A DNA stretch of 64,000 nt from Protea cynaroides (GCA_028583415.1 CM053267.1:29870902-29934901); one strand, 5' to 3'. Counted from the first letter of the stretch, positions 22,737 through 35,469 are shown. Numbers and translations are program-made. The notes: a model not told the origin generated them from the sequence alone.

Positions 22737-23141
22737 TTTTTTTTTTACCAAATTCTTAAATTTATAGAATAAATTTTACTGAATTATTCTTTTCCCAAAT
22801 AATTCTTAAATCTAAATTTATTATAGAAAAAATTTTATATACACCCCAACAAGGATTGCTAATATCATCTACACCCACAAGATTGCAAAAACATCACCTA
22901 AGTCCACTTAATTGATCGAAATCATTAAAATTGTTGAAATACAGTTTTACTCTTTATATTATAAATTAAAAAATTAAAAAATTATGTTGATTGATTAATT
23001 TGATTTTCAAATTGAACTTCTATTTTCTCTCTCTTTTCTTTTCACTCTCACCCAAACTCTAACCCCTAACGTTGGAACCCCCTCTGCGTTGTGCATCCAC
23101 GACGGCATGCGATCTCCTTGACTGTCTCTTGCATCCAGAAA

Positions 23142-23425
23142 TCAATCAAAACACGAGGGTTCTTCTTCTCCCTTCATCATCTTCTCTTTGCTTTGAGCTG
23201 CACATACAGCTAGAGTTTCACAAAGACTTTGAACAGTGAATCTGGCCTCTCGGAACCCAAACCCTGGAAGATCAATTGGCAATTTCATCAATCTGACATT
23301 GAATAGATGGTAACCTCTATTGAAATTTACCCGAGCTTTATCATTCAAGTAAGGACCGATGAAGACAGTTTCAGAGTTCTCGAGATTTAGGTCGTGACAG
23401 AGGAGACAAAGAGCAATGGGTTTTG
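23142..23425 (-). pseudogene. Captured CYP710-like cytochrome P450 fragment
   Basis: CYP710A enzymes are the sterol C-22 desaturases that turn beta-sitosterol into stigmasterol. The minus strand reads 'ALCLLCHDLNLENSETVFIG', then 'PYLNDKARVNF', 'LMKLPIDLPGFGFREARF' and 'ETLAVCAAQSKEKMMKGEE', matching in order the B'-to-D region of that family. The heme-binding Cys motif, the ExxR motif and the membrane anchor are all missing; the fragment covers perhaps a sixth of a P450 and stops at 23142. It lies inside the Pack-MULE, so it is captured sequence and not an enzyme gene. The subfamily call is from memory of conserved positions. Confidence 0.7.
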
Positions 23426-23926
23426 TAGGATTACTGAAATAGAGGGAATGCTTTGCTTGGAATTTTTTGGTCTGGTGAAGACTTTGGATTTATGGTCATT
23501 AAAAAAAGAAAAATGATCATGATTTGTTAAGAGGAATAATCGGGAAAGGGATTTTCTGGTGTAGTATTCAATAAGGAAAATACGAAACAACTCTGAAACC
23601 CTACAGCCATGGGGAACTAAACTGAAACCCTGAATTTCTTATTTTCAGAATATAATTTTGATCATCAATGTCCTATTTAGCAGCATTAAACTAAAGTAAT
23701 GGGCTCCATTACTTTTTTCAGTTGCCAATCGCCAATGTCGTGGTGATGCCTTTGACGACGACAAAGACTAGGTTTTTACCTCTTTCTCAGTTCCGATAAT
23801 GATTAGATTTCTCAGACCATTTCCACTCCAGCGAACCAACTCTCCAGATGTCGAAGAAGACGATCATGGTGTTGACGATGACGAAGATAAAGATGACTAT
23901 TAGCAGTACTATATCGATATTGACGG

Positions 23927-23928
<2 letters not shown>

Positions 23929-23990
<62 letters not shown>
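23929..23990. repeat. (TA)n microsatellite
   Basis: Thirty-one TA units inside the Pack-MULE. Confidence 0.95.
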
Positions 23991-23995
<5 letters not shown>

Positions 23996-25061
23996 TTATT
24001 TATTTTTTGTTCTGTAAAAACATCTATTGATTTCTGGAAAGACGGCAATATATCTAGAGACAACGAGATTCATGACTAGATGGCAATGGAAACACCTTCA
24101 AAGCTAAGAGGGACAAAAATGGCAATGAATCAACAAATTTCGATCCCAATTCCCAAGTAGGAGACCTCGGCTAGGGAATTATCGATTTGGATTATTTTTC
24201 TTCCACTTAAGATTTCTGTTTTGCAGATTTTGATCCCAATTCCTAATCACAGAATTGTTTTTTTTTTTTTTCCCTTTTTAAATCAATCTTCCAACAATGA
24301 CATATCTATAGATGTCATTGGCATCGGAGAAGACATAATGGGAACTGGTTACCCAATATGGATCGGAGCTACAGATGAAAGAACTGATTTACGCCATCGA
24401 CATCACCATCTTGGTTTTTTTTTTTTTTCTTAATTGGGATCAATTTATATAAAGAAGAGTTTTTTTTTGTCGTAACTTTCACCAGAAAAGAATGAGAAAA
24501 ATCAACAGAACTTGATCTGTATATGAATCCAATTGATCATCCCCAAAGAAGAAAAAAAATCACCAAATTGGTTGTCGCCGAAGTAGAAAATTGAACTCTT
24601 TCAATAAGTGAGTCCTCGGGGAAGAAGAAGACAGTCACCGATTTACCTTGTCGTCGCAAGCAAAACCATAGTCAAGGAAAATGAAGACATGCACCGTTGA
24701 CGGCAATGAAGAAGATGTTAAACACTATTTACAGTCGTCATCGTTGTCCAGAAGAGGATTCGAGGGTTTTTTTTTTTTTCTTCTCTTTTACTGTTATGAA
24801 AGAAAAGTAGATTTGGGGATAGGATAACAAATCACAAAAAATGTATAATGGTCTTTTAACCCGACTAAAAAGGTAGTATCATCCATGAAATATTCTAATG
24901 CAATTGACATCAGTATCTAACGAGAATCTTGTGACGAGTGGACTTCTTTCATTAACACAACAAAATTTTTGGGTGATAGGTGATGTTTTTACAATCTTAT
25001 GGATGTAGATGATGTTAACAATCCTTGATGAAATGTAGATGAAAAATTTTTCTTTATTATA

Positions 25062-25569
25062 TGATCCATCACCCATGTTGGCTAGAGAAAAAGGTTATTA
25101 GAGAGACATATGCCTGCCTGTTTTTTCTCGTCACAACTTGTGATGGACTTGTTAACACATCATCCAAGACAATGACCTGACCATTTATTTGGTCTGATTC
25201 ACTCTATTTTCCATCGAGTCCGATCAATTTAACAGGTATGGTCTGGGTTTTGACACCATTATAATTCATAGATGGAAAAAAGTTTCTCAACTTGCCATGG
25301 TACCATACACACTCTCACATTATTATTATTTAAATTTTTTTTTTTCTCTCCATTAATATCTTTTCCCATCATCGATACTCATATTCATTAGTAAAAATGC
25401 AATGCCTAGCATTTCCCAAATGTGAGCACTTATATATTTAATTTAAATGCATGTAAACGGTATATGCACTAAATAATCTATTGAAATATACTGAATCTTC
25501 GGTCAGGCTGGCTCTATGCTGAAACTCCTAGGCCCAGGCTCACCCAAACATGGGCCAGGTATGTGCCAA
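25062..25569. other. Unassigned intergenic DNA
   Basis: AT-rich, no open frame or repeat that I can support. Confidence 0.4.
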
Positions 25570-25778
25570 TGGTTCAGGTATCTGCATCAGATCGATTGAT
25601 ACAACTTATTCGTATCCGTTTTGACTTGCACGATCTCTTATTCTAGCTTATTTTAATATTATTTTAACGAGGATTAGACAGTAACGATTTTCTATTGGAT
25701 CCATACATTGATCCAATCTAGATCCGATCAATTTTGAACATGATCAAAACCATACCCATTACTTGGATTTAGAACCAT
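25570..25778 (+). repeat. Dispersed ~200-bp repeat family, copy 4
   Basis: Contains 'cttattcgtatccgttttga', 'ttctattggatcc' and 'gatcaattttgaacatgatc', ending 'tggatttagaacc'. Confidence 0.6.
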
Positions 25779-25864
25779 GCTCTTATTCCTCTTTCTATAT
25801 CATCTTAAAAAGTCAGTCTTCAAAATTTCTTTTGTAAAAAGTCAGTCTTCAAAATTTCTTTCTT

Positions 25865-25970
25865 ACAAAGACAACAAAAAGGAAGGTGGTCTCCCAAGGA
25901 CCTAACACCATTTTGGAATCCAAGGTAACAAAAAGAAGCATTAGGGTTTCTTTGATGTCAAAACAAGGTA
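25865..25970 (-). mobile_element. Second copy of the short retroposon
   Basis: About 90% like 10350-10445 ('aaaaaggaaggtggtctcc', 'ttttggaatccaaggtaa', 'attagggtttctttgatg'). Just upstream, a 27-base unit ('gtcagtcttcaaaatttctt') is duplicated at 25805-25862. Confidence 0.6.
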
Positions 25971-26205
25971 AATTCGTAGAGACCTATTTTCAGGTGAGGT
26001 CTTTTTTTTGGTGAAAAATAATTTAGTCATGCGGATGAGTTTGACCTATGGACAGAGACAAACATTAGTCTTAGAGCTATGGATTGGAAATGGGCCAAAT
26101 TCTCATATTCTCACCTATTACTCTTTTTTTATGTTACCAAACAGTCCGTTTAGTTCTCTTTTTTTTTTTTTGGATAAGTCTGATCGGTCAAGTTGGTTTT
26201 CTTAA

Positions 26206-26664
26206 GGAAAAATTGTACGTACTATCTTTGGACTATGGACTAATTATATTTACTATCCACTAGTTTCTGATTATTACACATACCACCCCTAATTTCATAA
26301 ACATGTAACAAAAAAATCTACTCCATTAACGGTGTTAAATCTAAATTTTAGAAGACAACTTTGTCTTCATCTTGTTCCATATTCTTCTTCTTCACAGTAG
26401 GTTAAAAAAAAAAAAGAAAAAAAAATCGTATGAGGAATTATTCTCTCTAATCTTTTTTTATTTTTTAACCTAGTGTGAAGAAGAAGAACATGAAACTAGA
26501 TGAGGGGTAAATTTGTTTTTTAAAATTTAAACTTAATACCATTAATGGAATGGACCTTTTTGTTACATATTTTAGAAATTAAAGGTGATATATGTAATTG
26601 TCAGAAACTAGTGAATGATAGGTGTAATTAATCTATAGTCCAGAGGTAGTACGTATAATTTATT
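26206..26664. mobile_element. Foldback DNA element (MULE-like MITE)
   Basis: A 459-base element made almost wholly of two inverted ~215-base arms. Left landmarks: 'acgtactatctttggacta', 'ccactagtttctga', 'cttcttcttcacagtaggtt'. The right arm repeats them inverted. The loop is a few bases near 26448. No clear target duplication was found. Confidence 0.75.
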
Positions 26665-29243
26665 TATGACACTTCTATTAAAAGATATCAGTTTCAGAAA
26701 TTAGGGGTGGTAATATTCTCATATCGGTTTAGTCTCAATTTTTTAAAATATTAAAAGATAAATTGTTCTCTTTTTTTTCAGTCAGTATCGATTGATCTTA
26801 TTGGTCGGTTTTCATTTTTTGGTTCGATCCGGTTCGTCCATTTGGTTCAACTTCCCTTCTGATCAACAAGTACACATGTCCTAGAGAATATCAAAATAAA
26901 AAACTTTGAATCTGATGGTAATCCTTTCAGTTTTGTTGAAACATTGGCTCAGAGCTAGCTGCCTATTTTGAATGACATTCTATGGAATTAATTCATTTGG
27001 ATCTATCCCATAATCACTGTGGTCGAAGCTAGCAGCCATATTTGAAAATGTTGAATGAGACTAAGATCGATCCCGTATAGCATCTCTGTCAAAGAAAGAC
27101 TTAGGAGTAGCTATATACCCTAGCACTTAATATTTAATAGGGAAGTGGTTAGCCTATTGGTGGGATGGGGACCATATTGAGGTCTGGTTCATAAACAATT
27201 CAACCAAACCAACTCGGATTGAGTTTAAAATAGCCCAATATAACTGGACCAGAAATTAAACCAGAATTTAATTAATTCTCAGGATACCAGTTTCATCTTT
27301 TTCTACTTTTGAGTTTTGAAACCGTCTCGGCCCACTGGTATGAAGTATTGTGCAACCTAAACTGGGTTGAATTTAATTAAACCAGAATTTAGTAATCAGT
27401 TTCAAAATCAGTTCCTAGTATGAAGTATTGTGCAACCTAAACCGGGTTGGATCACTGGGCGAATTCCCATTGGGAATAATTTGAAGGCAGGTTCAATTGG
27501 TAGCATCCAATTTTTTTTTTTTTTTAAAGCATGATCAAATTCCAATTGCTAGTGATCTATTACGTCTGATTTTGTTAATGGCTTGCGGGTTGACTAATGT
27601 GCATTGGTCTGAAGAGTCAGTTAAACCAAATCTCTTATAAAATATTTAATTAATTAATGAGATTATAATAAGTGGACTTGACTTTCTCTCTCCTCTTTTT
27701 TTTTTTTTTGGAAAGAGGAGAGAGGGGCAGGGGGGGTGTGAAGAACTTGACTAGCTCTTACAGTCTTACTGAAAGATATATAATTTAGAATTTAAATTAT
27801 TATTGCGATCCAGGAGGTCTTTCTTCTTCTGAATCAAACAGTGGAAGTGCACCTAATTCTCTTGACAATTATTGATGCAATATTCCCTCCTTTAAATTAT
27901 TTGGGTATATTCTGAAAATCAACACTGAACATGAAATCTAGTTTAAAATTGTCAAGTGGAGAGCAAGAGCAGTTGTATTTAATGGTCTGGTTGATGATCT
28001 ACCTAAAAATAGTATTCTGACCTAATATGGTAAACTCACTTCAATATTTGGTAGACAGTTCAATTATTTGACCTTAATGGTCCATTATAACTTGTTTAAG
28101 TTTGATATTGGGTTGGGTTTGGGATGTAACATTAAACTCAGATCCTAGGGCTATATTTGTTTCCAAGTATAAACAAAAAAAAAAAATGGAGAATGTTGAT
28201 GGAAAAAAAGAAGGCTGTTAAGCTACATGAAGTCTATTCCGTGGGATTTGTATTTTCTCTAGCACGCTAGACAGCCCAGCGCCGATCCAACTGTTGGAGA
28301 GGACGCCACATGCATACCCATACATTGGGCTGGCTAGTGCGTATGTTGAAGAAGATCTATTTTCCTACGCCAGACATAGGAAGGTCGAAATGGCTGTCCC
28401 AACCCAAAGAAATGAAAATTTTTCATCCTTGTAGGATGCCCTTGTGTGTGTTCTCATTGGCGCTGTGCTAATATAGAGCCATGTAGTCTGGCAGTGACCC
28501 CTTCACATTTTTATATATAATTGCCTGAAATTTTTTCTTTCCATGGACAAATATGCAAAAGTATTCCTCCAATCGGAGTGAGGATTCCTTCCCTTGCTAA
28601 ACGAATGGATTCCTTCCCTAACTCTCTCTCATTTGATAAAATGTGGATCCATGACCCTTTACTAAACGAATCGGTCTCCCCATTCTCATTTATCCAATTT
28701 CTCACTCTGCCATTGTGGGATACCTTACCCTATAAATATATAATAGTCTTATCACTGATTTAATATTTTTGTCTTTTTTTTTTCCTTCCAAAATTTCAGA
28801 TGGACCAATAGCCAGTGGCCCCCAAAACTAAAGGCAAATTTTATTAGGTTGGCTCTCCGAACTTATAAAGTGACTGTTTATGGGAAAATAACATCACAAC
28901 TCCCAAATCCCAGTGGTTTATTATATTAAGTGACATTAATATAATTAATAACTAATGATATTAATTAAAATAACACTGAATCATGACATTAGAAACCATA
29001 CATTAAAAAATTTCATTAGTCACACATTAGTACATAAATATATAATATCTTATTTATGACCTGGTGACAGCCAAGAATTCAAATTATGAGAGAAAAACAT
29101 AGAGTGAGCACTATGGTTTTTTTATTCTTATTTTTATTCCTTGAATATCTTAGTGTCATAAAGCTAAAGGAATCTAATTAAACATCTCAACTGCTAATTA
29201 ATTAATTTTCACCCTCATAAGCTTCAGCTACCAACAATTGGAC
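26665..29243. other. Unassigned intergenic DNA
   Basis: No supported gene. A tandem duplication around 27335-27445 (unit about 90 bases with 'gtatgaagtattgtgcaacc') and poly(T) tracts (27510, 27693) are visible. Confidence 0.4.
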
Positions 29244-29263
29244 CTCTCTCTCTCTCTCTCTCT
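29244..29263. repeat. (CT)n microsatellite
   Basis: Ten CT units. Confidence 0.85.
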
Positions 29264-30170
29264 TAAAATAATTTTAAAAAAGGAAAAATTCCATAACATT
29301 CGTAAGGGGAACCTACAGGACAAGAAAGCAGTAGAAAGCTCCATATGGAACAGTCCAATATTGCTTCTAATAAGATGTGTAAGGGATAAGAGCTAAGATT
29401 CTCTAGGCCGTATGGCCGCTACCTTGTTTCTTTGTGGAGATCCCCACGCCGGCTTGTTCCTTCTTAGGGTCCACAGTCCAAAACTGTTTGTGAGAGTAAC
29501 CCAATCATTGAGCAACAGGTGGCTAATTATGTGGTAGGAAAGGCTCAATAAGAGGCACAACACAATGAACATATGGAAGAAAGACTTTTGGATTATCGAG
29601 TGAAGCCATGATTACATAGATAATCACTATGTTAGGTCACTGCATAATTTCAAATCCATATTATGTAGGTATCATGGACCACAATCATCCTTTATAGGTG
29701 AGAGGGTGGGTGTACCACGTGGCAATTGGATGATCACAATGGCCCACTGCAAACAATGGTTGCCATTGTTTGATCACTGGGTTAGTGGATCATATGGTCC
29801 GGAGGTTCTTGAAACTGCGGGATCTAAGGAGGAGTTTATGTACAGTCTTATCTTTGTTTTACAAAAATACCTGTTTGATTTGAATCCATGACCATCGTGT
29901 CACAATGGAACGACAAACCCCGCCATCTATTATAATTTATTATTATACCTAACCCGAGCATGTACAAAATAATAGATGAGTCACTGAGAGGAATATATTA
30001 TCTGGAAGAATCCATTCACATTGCTTCATAGATATGAGATATCTTCTATAATGCAAAGAAATGAAAAACAAATGGAGAGTGAGATCTTTGTCCAACTTCG
30101 TTTAGGGTGCAAATTTGGGCAGCCTTCGATAAGTACTGTTGGCGTGGATTTGATATTCTTTGGTCCCCTC

Positions 30171-30178
<8 letters not shown>
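29264..30178. other. Unassigned intergenic DNA
   Basis: Nothing recognisable; short open frames only. Confidence 0.4.

Positions 30179-30225
<47 letters not shown>
30179..30225. repeat. (CT)n microsatellite
   Basis: About 23 CT units, 1.7 kb upstream of the Dof gene; it generates the spurious Leu-Ser and Arg-Glu repeat frames here. Confidence 0.95.
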
Positions 30226-30229
<4 letters not shown>

Positions 30230-31260
30230 GTCCCTCTCTTCATCAAATGTATGATTATGGACTTTCCCTTCACAGGCCAAGTCCCCTTTGGTTGCTGAAC
30301 GTGGGAGTTGGCATGGGTTTCTTTATCTGTTAGACAAACTGGAATCTAAAGGACAGAAGGTGGTGGTGGTGGTGGGTGGTTGAGGTTCAGAGAGTGGTGG
30401 TGGGTAGGGCCAGCAACCCAGCACCCAGCGTCAGGATTTGACTGCCTTCTCAATTGTTTCTTCCCAAAGGACTAAAACTTACCTTTCCTTTCCTTTCTCC
30501 CATGATGCATACAGTTTCTGGCACCATTAGATCCTTTCACATTATAAGTAAATCTTTCAGTACTGTATCAGTGCTTGGAGATCACATGCAAGCACTTTGG
30601 ACCCACTTAAATATTATCCATCCACTGTTAAAAAAGATCTCATCTGTTAAAGACATCTTTACCTTGAGACTCCTTTGATCAGGGTTATTGCTTTTTCTTG
30701 GTTCATGAGAGGTGTAAAAGATTAGATTAAATGATATGGGAATGGAAGTGTGGGACCCCAATATTTGAACATTTGTATTAGTCTATTAAAGTAGTATTTA
30801 AGTAGTAAAGTTGGATTTTTAGAGAGAGAGAGAATGTAATTATGGGGATATAGAGAAGGGGGAAGAAGATCCCTTGGGAGACCAAAAAATCCATTTGTTC
30901 CCCAAACCAGGTTTGCTTTTTCTTTCTTTTTTTTTTTTTTTTCTCTTGAAGCTGAGGTGCCCACCACATGGGTCTGGTTTTTATGTGTCATCCCAAAGCT
31001 CTGACACTCTCTCTAACGGTTTTTGAATCCAAACGGAGAAGTGAGAAAAAAGAGAACAACTGAAAGATGATGATGATCAAGAAGAAGAAAAATTACACCA
31101 CCACATGTAGAAGAAACACTTCCTCTGAATTAAAGTGTAGATGTTCATCTTTGGGTCCTGACTTGGGATAGATGTAGACTTCCACATGGTGCCCTCTTTG
31201 TCCCTTCCTTTTTGGAGTTTGCACCGTCTCTCTTTCTATGCTACGTTGCTATTACCATAT

Positions 31261-31302
<42 letters not shown>

Positions 31303-31572
31303 AAGCCAGTCTAGTGAAGAGAAGATCTAGGCCATTGGATGTAGATTGGGTTGTCTGATACTGTGTAATAATGGGTACTTTAAGAGACAATGGTAGCTAC
31401 AATTATCTACTAACTTACTGTCAAGTGGGGGATTTGGTTTTTCATAAAGAAAAGAACAAGAAATAATAAATATTAAAAGAGAGAAGGGAGAAGGAATTGT
31501 TGTCTAGCAGCCTCGGGTGTTGGGCCCTTTGGGATTCCCTCTTTCTTTCTAAAATAAATAAATGAATGAAGA

Positions 31573-31623
<51 letters not shown>

Positions 31624-31953
31624 TTACGTAGTGATACTATACAAATTGAAGTAGATCTGTAATGTTGCTTCTTGGACCATGTGAGAATGTGATTCATCTT
31701 CTCCTATTGGCTCTTACTCCACTGTTCCTCCCTTCTTGGATACTGGGTTTTTATTTTAAAATTTGCTATTACTACTGGTTTATCCCCTAATCACGTGAAA
31801 TTGTGACCTTAAAAAAAGAATTAATTTCCTTTCATATCCTCATTCTTCCCTCTTTCCCATTTCAATCCAACCCTTCCAGACAAGAACTCACGTCGCCACC
31901 TGCCCTTTGTCCTTATATTCTCTGTTTCAAAGATTCATTTGAAAGAGGAAGAA
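30226..31953 (+). promoter_or_regulatory. Upstream region of Dof gene 1
   Basis: Non-coding DNA leading to the first Dof gene. It holds a (GGT)n stretch at 30358-30376 and two long (GA)n tracts, 31261-31299 and 31576-31620, the second about 335 bases before the start codon. GA/CT tracts are common near the promoters of plant transcription factor genes and can bind BBR/BPC proteins; that these act so is inference. No convincing TATA box found. Confidence 0.4.
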
Positions 31954-32011
31954 ATGTTGAGTCACTGCGAGAAGATGATCACCTCTTCTCCCCCTAATGA
32001 ATGGCCACAGG

Positions 32012-32046
<35 letters not shown>

Positions 32047-33053
32047 ATCACAGTCATAAGCAGACACCAACACAACCCATCTCAATTATTAAGAAACATA
32101 ACTTGACCATTTTGTTCCTTAGCTCTTGGATGAGAATACTGATATTGGGTTTTCATTTACTCTACATACCACTCTGTAATCTTCCTTTTTTTTTTTTGAT
32201 GCAGCAACAACAGCAGCAGCAGCAGATAGATGAAACAAGGATGGGGGTAATGGAGAAAGCAGCACAAGAACAAGCACTCAAGTGTCCTCGTTGTGACTCT
32301 TCAAATACCAAATTCTGTTACTACAACAACTACAGCTTATCACAACCAAGACACTTCTGCAAAGCCTGCAAGCGTTACTGGACTAGAGGTGGAACACTGA
32401 GAAATGTCCCAGTAGGTGGAGGCTGTAGGAAGAACAAGAGGGTCAAGAGGTCTTCACCTAATGATGCTTCTCCTTCTTCTTCAGCAGTTTCTACTCCAAC
32501 ATCAATCCCTCCTCTTGTCTCCACAGCTTCCACCCACATTAATCCTCTGTTCTATAGCTTACCTAATATGGGTTCTCCTTCAGAGATTAATAATCCCACC
32601 TTCCCAAGCTATGATCTTTTACCTCAATTGAATGCTCTTGGGTTGGGTTTCTCATCTGAAGATGCATACCGAATAGGGTTCAATCCATCTTGTCAAATCC
32701 AAGATGTTATTTCTACGAATCCACTTGTTTCAAACTATTCCCTTGTTGGGTCTTCATCTTCTGCTCCTTCAACTGCATATTTGATTGCTTCTAGCCTTCA
32801 TCAACAGCTGAAAGATAGGAAATCTGGTAATCATAATTTTCAGGCTTTTTTACCCTTTGAGGAACTACAAATGGGTGTGAGCACTGATCTGGGGATGGCG
32901 ATGAAGGAAGTGAAATTAGAGGAAGGGGGGAACAACCGAATCCCTTGCCAGAATCCAATTGAATCAATTGGGTTAGCCGACACTTCTCTTTATTGGAATA
33001 ATAATTGGGCTGACCTCAACAACTTTGGATCTTCGGTGACCCCTTTAATTTGA
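31954..33053 (+). CDS. Dof-type zinc-finger transcription factor 1 (two exons)
   Basis: A nuclear DNA-binding protein of the plant-specific Dof family, which recognises AAAG cores. Exon 1 (31954-32010) ends 'SSPPNEWPQ'; the intron is 32011-32204 (GT...GATGCAG); exon 2 (32205-33053) begins with seven Gln codons, in phase. The protein is about 301 residues, or 294 from the Met at 31975. The single Dof domain starts at 'CPRCDSSNTKFCYYNNYSLS' with the CX2CX21CX2C ligands C46, C49, C71 and C74, followed by 'RYWTRGGTLRNVPVGGGCRK' and basic 'NKRVKRS', a probable nuclear signal. The rest is Ser/Asn-rich, with a Trp-containing end 'YWNNNWADLNNFGSS'. An unspliced frame from 32001 would read a hydrophobic stretch out of the intron and is not believed. 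Which Dof subgroup it belongs to I cannot say. Confidence 0.9.
32015..32044. repeat. (CT)n tract in the Dof intron
   Basis: Fifteen CT units directly after the 5' splice site of Dof gene 1. Confidence 0.9.
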
Positions 33054-33740
33054 TCAATCAAACCCATAACCAATCTCATCAGCTGCTTCTTCTTTCTTTT
33101 TCATCATCTGGGTCTTTGTTTTTAGCAGGCTTCTGTTGGTATTTTATTTCTTCTTGTAGTGCAGAACTTGGTTTTTTTTGGGTGGGGATACTGAAACGAG
33201 AAATTTGGTATCAGTTCAGTTCTGATGGGAGGGGATCAGATCGGAGTGATCATGTCAGTTGCAAACACCACAGCCTTTTGTTTTTTTAAGGGGTTTCAAG
33301 GTTGAAGAGAAACTGTTTGCTCTGAGAAGAACCTCGGATCATCTTCCTCTCATCGATCATCATCAACTAAAGCTAAGCTACACTGTTCATGAGATGAGCA
33401 GTTCATGAGTGCATTTCCTGAACCAGTAAGTTGGTTTTCTTTGTATGTATATATGCATGACATGCTTTTCCTTTCTGTTGTATCTGTCTTTAGGTAATGG
33501 TGTGGGGGAGGGGGGTTGTATTGAAGATACATTTTGCAGTCCTCAAGAAAAGGAACATCAGATGGGGAACTACTAATAATTTCTTTTTCCTTTTTTTTTT
33601 TTTCTTTTTTCCCTGGAACATTGTTTTGATGTATGAGAAAGGCTTGGGTATAGCAATATTAAAGAGAGGGGGATTTCTTGTTGCAATATGGATGTCTGGT
33701 TTCAGTGGTTACAGTAGTCATTAATGTTATTTGTTGTTAA
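33054..33740 (+). other. 3' untranslated and flanking region of Dof gene 1
   Basis: Follows the TGA at 33051-33053. No clear AATAAA was identified, so the transcript end is not placed. It contains T-rich tracts at about 33585-33610. Confidence 0.4.
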
Positions 33741-34628
33741 TTTTTTTTTTTAATTTATAATATTGAATCTATAGAGAAGGAACTGTGGTGTTGGGTTTCA
33801 TTCTGATCATCTTCAAATCATTTATGAGATTTACATGCACATAAATTCAGAATACCATTCAGCCTGCAATTGTAGATAGTAGAGTATCTGGTTCTCTGAT
33901 TGGTTAATGGTAATGCTGCAATCCAGTGTTCAGCAAAACATACAATCTCCAATCATCACTGCACAACTACATTGTACTACTATCCACATCTGACAAATAA
34001 ACTAATCTTTGAGAATTGGGTTGCTGCTCTGGATCAAATTGTAACTTGAGAATTGGGAGCCAATGGGAATTGGTTCAAATTTCTCAAAAATCTTGATCTC
34101 AATCTGACCTAAGTATAAACCAGTTTGACATTACAATCCCCCCACCCGGACCCATGGAAAGAGGGAGGGGAGAAGCAGCAGTTAGGACTTGTTATGGTCC
34201 TAAGTTATGCATGTCTGTTGAATTGAGTTAAAAATAAAAAGTTATTATAAAAAAGGGGGAGAGGAAGAGGCAAAGACTGAGAGATATAAAGGTCTAAATA
34301 ATACCATGCAACCTAACATAAATACAAACATCAGATCTCAGTTTCTGATGATCTTCTTCTGGTTACGGAACAAATCAATGACCAATCAATTACCTATAAA
34401 AAAATAATAATAAAATCAATGACAAATATTATGCAGGCTAGACAGATTTCTCAGTTAAAAATTATTGTGGCTGAAAATGGTTAGCTCATGAAGCTCAACC
34501 AGAACCAAATAAGATGACTGCAATTATGGAAGACAAGACCACTGCAATGGTGGTTTAGTTTAAGCTCTTATCTAGCAGATATTCGTTAGCGTATCACGCA
34601 TTGTTTGCGCGAAGTTAACTCAGTGGCG
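33741..34628. other. Unassigned intergenic DNA
   Basis: No feature supported. Confidence 0.4.
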
Positions 34629-34633
34629 GACCC

Positions 34634-35102
34634 TGATGCAACCCAGATTCGCATTTTATTATTTATTTTATTGTATGATCTAATTTGTAACTGGGCTAGA
34701 TTAGGATTTTTAATCATTTTTAATTTTTATATAGTTGATGGGTGAGTCCAAGTCCATGAATTATTTAATTAGGCCCATAATAAATTAGGTTTAGGATATT
34801 ATTATTCCTTTTAATCTCAACAGGAGCAACTTATAAGATGGGTGGTTGAGATCGTTTAGAATTGCATTTGGCTTTTATTTTCTTATAAACATGTAATGGA
34901 GAACAATGGAAGAGGTAGATTTTGATAAATTAAAAATCAGAATTTCTCGTTTGAAGTCTTGAAGAGCTTCACCCCTTTCCAAGCCTTGAAAATCTTGAAG
35001 ACAATCGTAGAATAACTTGTATTGTGCCGGCAGAACATATCCCCGCCCTCTATCGTTCCTAGAAGAGTACAACTGTTGGTGTCACATTTCCAGGCTGCAT
35101 CA
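34634..35102. mobile_element. Solo LTR
   Basis: A 469-base block with perfect 7-base inverted ends TGATGCA...TGCATCA and near-identical flanking pentamers GACCC (34629-34633) and GTCCC (35103-35107). No primer-binding site or polypurine tract adjoins it. Orientation and superfamily are not clear. Confidence 0.6.
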
Positions 35103-35469
35103 GTCCCGCTCCCTGTCTTCCAATACTTGGACTTTTTGTCAGGCTTTTGTATTATAGGATCTTAATTGGAAGCCTAGGACAGACCACGCTTTCGTTTTTC
35201 TTAATTTTCGTTAGGTTTTAAACCTTTGCTGATGGCAATGCCGAATAAGGTGGGGCTGTTGCAGGTGGGGCTGTTGCTTAATATTTGTCTAGTTCTTTGT
35301 ATTCATTCATTCTTTATTTTAGTATACATCTTCTTGATCTTAAGCAAAAAAGAGACGACTAGGGATGGAGAGTAGGCTGGTCTATTCTAAAACTATCAAC
35401 CCGACATTTCACAATCCATGTGCTTAAAGATTGGGTATAGGGAATGGGAGATAAAGCACTAGAGAATAT

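Larger units (their letters stand above)
22826..25052. mobile_element. Pack-MULE carrying a P450 gene fragment
   Basis: A 2227-base element with ~75-base terminal inverted repeats (GAAAAA.TTTT..., 'CAAGGATTG.TAA.ATCAT', 'AAGATTG.AAAAACATCACC') and a perfect 9-base target duplication TTTATTATA (22817-22825 and 25053-25061), the Mutator hallmark. No transposase is encoded. The interior carries a fragment of a CYP710-like gene on the minus strand, other coding-like stretches I cannot place, and a long TA microsatellite. This is the structure of a non-autonomous Mutator element that has captured host gene sequence. Confidence 0.85.

Noticed and set aside
30026..30280. Arg-Glu and Leu-Ser repeat proteins on both strands
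   Set aside because: Products of the CT microsatellite.
32001..32204. N-terminal extension of the Dof frame from 32001
   Set aside because: It translates an intron: (CT)n tract, pyrimidine-rich stretch and CAG acceptor; an in-phase first exon ends at 32010.
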